64,000 nucleotides of DNA from NCBI RefSeq assembly GCF_011752995.1, contig NZ_VWWL01000020.1, positions 1 through 64,000 of the forward strand, written 5' to 3'. The stretch comes from Burkholderia sp. Ax-1724. Lineage in GTDB: Bacteria; Pseudomonadota; Gammaproteobacteria; Burkholderiales; Burkholderiaceae. Both the position numbers and the translations under genes were made by a program. Below the pieces are notes generated by a model. That model saw only the letters and a program-made list of their open reading frames with translations. It was not told where the DNA came from and did no database searches. This document shows, in pieces, positions 62,229 to 64,000 of the stretch; within the stretch, counting starts at the first letter, position 1; the number at the start of each line of letters is the position of its first letter.

Positions 62229-62798
62229 ATGAACAAGGCCTTTGTCAAAGAGTCGAGCGAAGACAGTGACGACGATCTCGACGTCGCTCAGCCCGATGTA
62301 CCCGCGGGCACAAAAAACTACATGACGCCTGCCGGCTACCGGCGTATGCGTGATGAACTGCTGAATCTGATCGATGTCGAGCGACCGGACGTGGTCAAGC
62401 TCGTGTCGTGGGCGGCGTCGAATGGCGACCGCTCGGAGAATGGCGATTACATCTACGGCAAACGCCGTCTACGGGAAATCGACCGGCGCATCCGCTTTCT
62501 GACCAAGCGGCTCGATCTCGCTGAAGTGGTCGATAGCAGCAGGCAGGAGAATGTCGATCAGGTTTTCTTCGGCGCGACCGTCGAATATGCAACGGAAGAT
62601 GGCGAGGACCATACCGTGACGATCGTCGGCATCGACGAGGTCGATCTGGACGTCGGCCACGTCAGCTGGATTTCGCCGATTGCGCGTGCGCTGCTCAAGG
62701 CGAAAGTCGGCGATACGGTCACGTTGTTCACACCGGCAGGCCCGCAGCCGATCGATATTCTCGACGTCAAATATCCGCCGCCCGATAACGGCGGCTAG
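62229..62798 (+). CDS. greB: Transcription elongation factor GreB
   Basis: The 189-residue protein has the GreA/GreB coiled coil (MTPAGYRRMRDELLNLIDVE, NGDRSENGDYIYGKRRLREI with the acidic tip) and the C-terminal FKBP-like domain (VTIVGIDEVDLDVGHVSWIS). It stimulates RNA cleavage in backtracked polymerase. The first 28 residues are an acidic extension. Its closeness to spoT is usual in this group, here interrupted by the DUF2591 gene and the two tRNAs. Confidence 0.94.
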   Translation: MNKAFVKESSEDSDDDLDVAQPDVPAGTKNYMTPAGYRRMRDELLNLIDVERPDVVKLVSWAASNGDRSENGDYIYGKRRLREIDRRIRFLTKRLDLAEVVDSSRQENVDQVFFGATVEYATEDGEDHTVTIVGIDEVDLDVGHVSWISPIARALLKAKVGDTVTLFTPAGPQPIDILDVKYPPPDNGG

Positions 62799-62840
62799 GC
62801 AACAGCGGTTGAGCGCCCGGGCAGGGCGCAGCGCAGGCAT

Positions 62841-62871
62841 AAAAAAAGGCGCCGCGAACGGCGCCTTTTTA
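62841..62871. terminator. Bidirectional terminator between greB and the porin gene
   Basis: AAAAAGGCGCCG and CGGCGCCTTTTT form a stem with a 4-base loop between convergent genes. Confidence 0.93.
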
Positions 62872-62892
62872 CTGCGAATACCTCAGCAGTTT

Positions 62893-64000
62893 TTAGAAGC
62901 GGTGACGCAGACCCGCCGTCACAGCGACTTGCTTGTTGTTGCCCGAAGCTGCGCCGAGGCCATTGATGTTGGCGTTGACGATCGAGCCTTCGTTCGCTGC
63001 CTGATAAACGCCCTGCAGGTACACGTCGGTACGCTTGGACAGCGCATAGGCGGTTTGCAGGTCGACCTGGTTCCAGTGCACGTGCGTGCTGGACAGGTTT
63101 GCACGCGTGTACGTGTACGCAGCCGCGAGGCTCAGTGCCGGCGTCAGAGCGTAACGGGCATTGGCTTCGATGTTCTGGAACTGGGCGCTGTTGGTCGGGA
63201 GGCCAACGCCGCCCGAGATACCCGAAGCGCTCTGGCTGATGCCGGCGAGACCTTGCAGGTTCGTCTGCGAGTACACGAGGCCGACCGTTGCCGGGCCGAA
63301 CGCGTAGTTGGCACCTGCGCCCCACGTTTGCTGACGAGCCGCGAAGAACGTGTTGTCGCCCGATACCGCGCCACCCGAGTTGAACGCCGCCGCCGCGCTG
63401 TTCGCGCCGTTGCTGTTCAGTTGCAGGTAAGCGGCCGCGACGTTCAGGCCGCCCCAGTTGTACGACGCGCCCGCGCTGTAGGCGCGGTTGTTCGAGAAGC
63501 CGTCAGCCTGGTTCGAGAAGCCGTACAACGCGCCGAACTTGAAACCGCCGTAGTTCGCGCTCTGGAACTTGATCGAGTTGTTGATCCGGAACGAGTTGTT
63601 CAGGTTGTCGTTGTCGAACGGGTGCGCGAACTGCGTGCCACCGTATTGCGTGCCGGTCAGCGCCAGCGGGGCGACGTAGTCGACCATGCTGTCATATTGA
63701 CGGCCGAGGGTGACGGCGCCGAACTGGTCGCTCGACAGACCCACGAAAGCCTGACGGCCGAAAATGCGGCTGTTCTGCTTGAGCGTGCCGTCATTGATGC
63801 CGAAGCCGTTTTCCAACGTGAAGATAGCCTTCAGGCCGCCGCCGAGGTCTTCGGCGCCACGCAGGCCGAAGCGGCTGCCGTTGACCGAGCCGCTCGTCAT
63901 TTGCCAGTTGCTGTGGCCGTGCTGGTTGTTCGTGAAGGTGATGCCGGCGTCGATCAGGCCGTACAGGGTGACGCTGCTCTGGGCATGCGCTGCGGTTGCG
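62893..64000 (-). CDS. Outer-membrane porin (OmpC-like trimeric type), 5' end outside the window
   Basis: The frame runs off the right edge, so at least 369 residues are visible. The visible upstream end is AHAQSSVTLYGLIDAG, the mature N-terminus right after the signal-peptidase site, so only the signal peptide is missing. Alternating beta-strand pattern, LEKQ-poor glycine-rich strands, SRIFGRQAFVGLSSDQFGAV and a C-terminal VAVTAGLRHRF with terminal Phe are hallmarks of the Burkholderia porin family. It forms a 16-stranded trimeric channel for small solutes. Confidence 0.93.
   Translation of the reverse strand, partial: ATAAHAQSSVTLYGLIDAGITFTNNQHGHSNWQMTSGSVNGSRFGLRGAEDLGGGLKAIFTLENGFGINDGTLKQNSRIFGRQAFVGLSSDQFGAVTLGRQYDSMVDYVAPLALTGTQYGGTQFAHPFDNDNLNNSFRINNSIKFQSANYGGFKFGALYGFSNQADGFSNNRAYSAGASYNWGGLNVAAAYLQLNSNGANSAAAAFNSGGAVSGDNTFFAARQQTWGAGANYAFGPATVGLVYSQTNLQGLAGISQSASGISGGVGLPTNSAQFQNIEANARYALTPALSLAAAYTYTRANLSSTHVHWNQVDLQTAYALSKRTDVYLQGVYQAANEGSIVNANINGLGAASGNNKQVAVTAGLRHRF

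Noticed and set aside
1..64000. CRISPR array or prophage
   Set aside because: The only regular repeat is a spacerless 12-bp tandem repeat. Phage-like traces are limited to the integrase and a NinX-like gene.

Overview
The window looks like chromosomal DNA of a GC-rich betaproteobacterium, most likely Paraburkholderia/Burkholderia. The evidence is the yicC-gmk-rpoZ-spoT-greB block, the rph-rdgB-hemW block, a RibB protein carrying a degenerate GTP cyclohydrolase II half, split riboflavin loci (ribBX-ribH-nusB and ribE-ribD), a Burkholderia-type trimeric porin and many MFS/LysR/TetR/LacI accessory genes. This is inferred from gene content only.

Positions 1-14.8 kb are accessory. An IS5-type transposase tail opens the window. 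A type VI secretion cargo set follows on the minus strand: PAAR tip protein, VRR-NUC nuclease effector and DUF3396-type immunity protein. Next come about 1.4 kb of lower-GC gene debris, then a catabolic cluster around a LysR regulator: CobW metallochaperone, small CGAC protein, NodB-fold hydrolase, anion/H+ symporter, an Asp/Glu-racemase-fold enzyme fused to a GAF domain, and, divergently, tartrate/D-malate dehydrogenase plus an amidase. An IS3 fragment and a P4-like integrase beside tRNA-Leu(CAA) close this part.

Positions 14.8-31.9 kb are mostly core and housekeeping: a cysteine-cluster protein, a DUF1439 lipoprotein, uppP, trmB, tRNA-Gly(CCC), an Mrr-type restriction enzyme, a TetR/EamA pair, YggT, EthD, a DUF2520 protein, a threonine-dehydratase-like enzyme, LysE, ubiD, a candidate structured small RNA with its own promoter and terminators, a membrane-anchored lytic transglycosylase and an aminotransferase.

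Positions 32-49.3 kb hold nusB-ribH-ribBX and a LacI-controlled sugar-acid module (LacI, an MHS symporter and a galactonate-dehydratase-like enzyme, with a perfect 46-bp double operator). They also hold an exported phosphate-ester module (Tat-dependent phospholipase C, a small lipoprotein and two tandem paralogous phosphatase-fold/LamG lipoproteins), followed by ribE, ribD and hemL.

Positions 49.3-64 kb carry a 12-bp tandem repeat, an EVE-like protein with a basic tail, a Bcr/CflA exporter, a broken polymorphic toxin/immunity pair next to tRNA-Ser(TGA), hemW-rdgB-rph, yicC-gmk-rpoZ-spoT, a DUF2591-like gene, two tRNA-Arg(ACG) genes with different discriminator bases, greB, and the 3' portion of a porin that runs off the window. 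The least ordinary pieces are the catabolic cluster, the exported phosphatase pair, the toxin/immunity remnant and the small RNA candidate.
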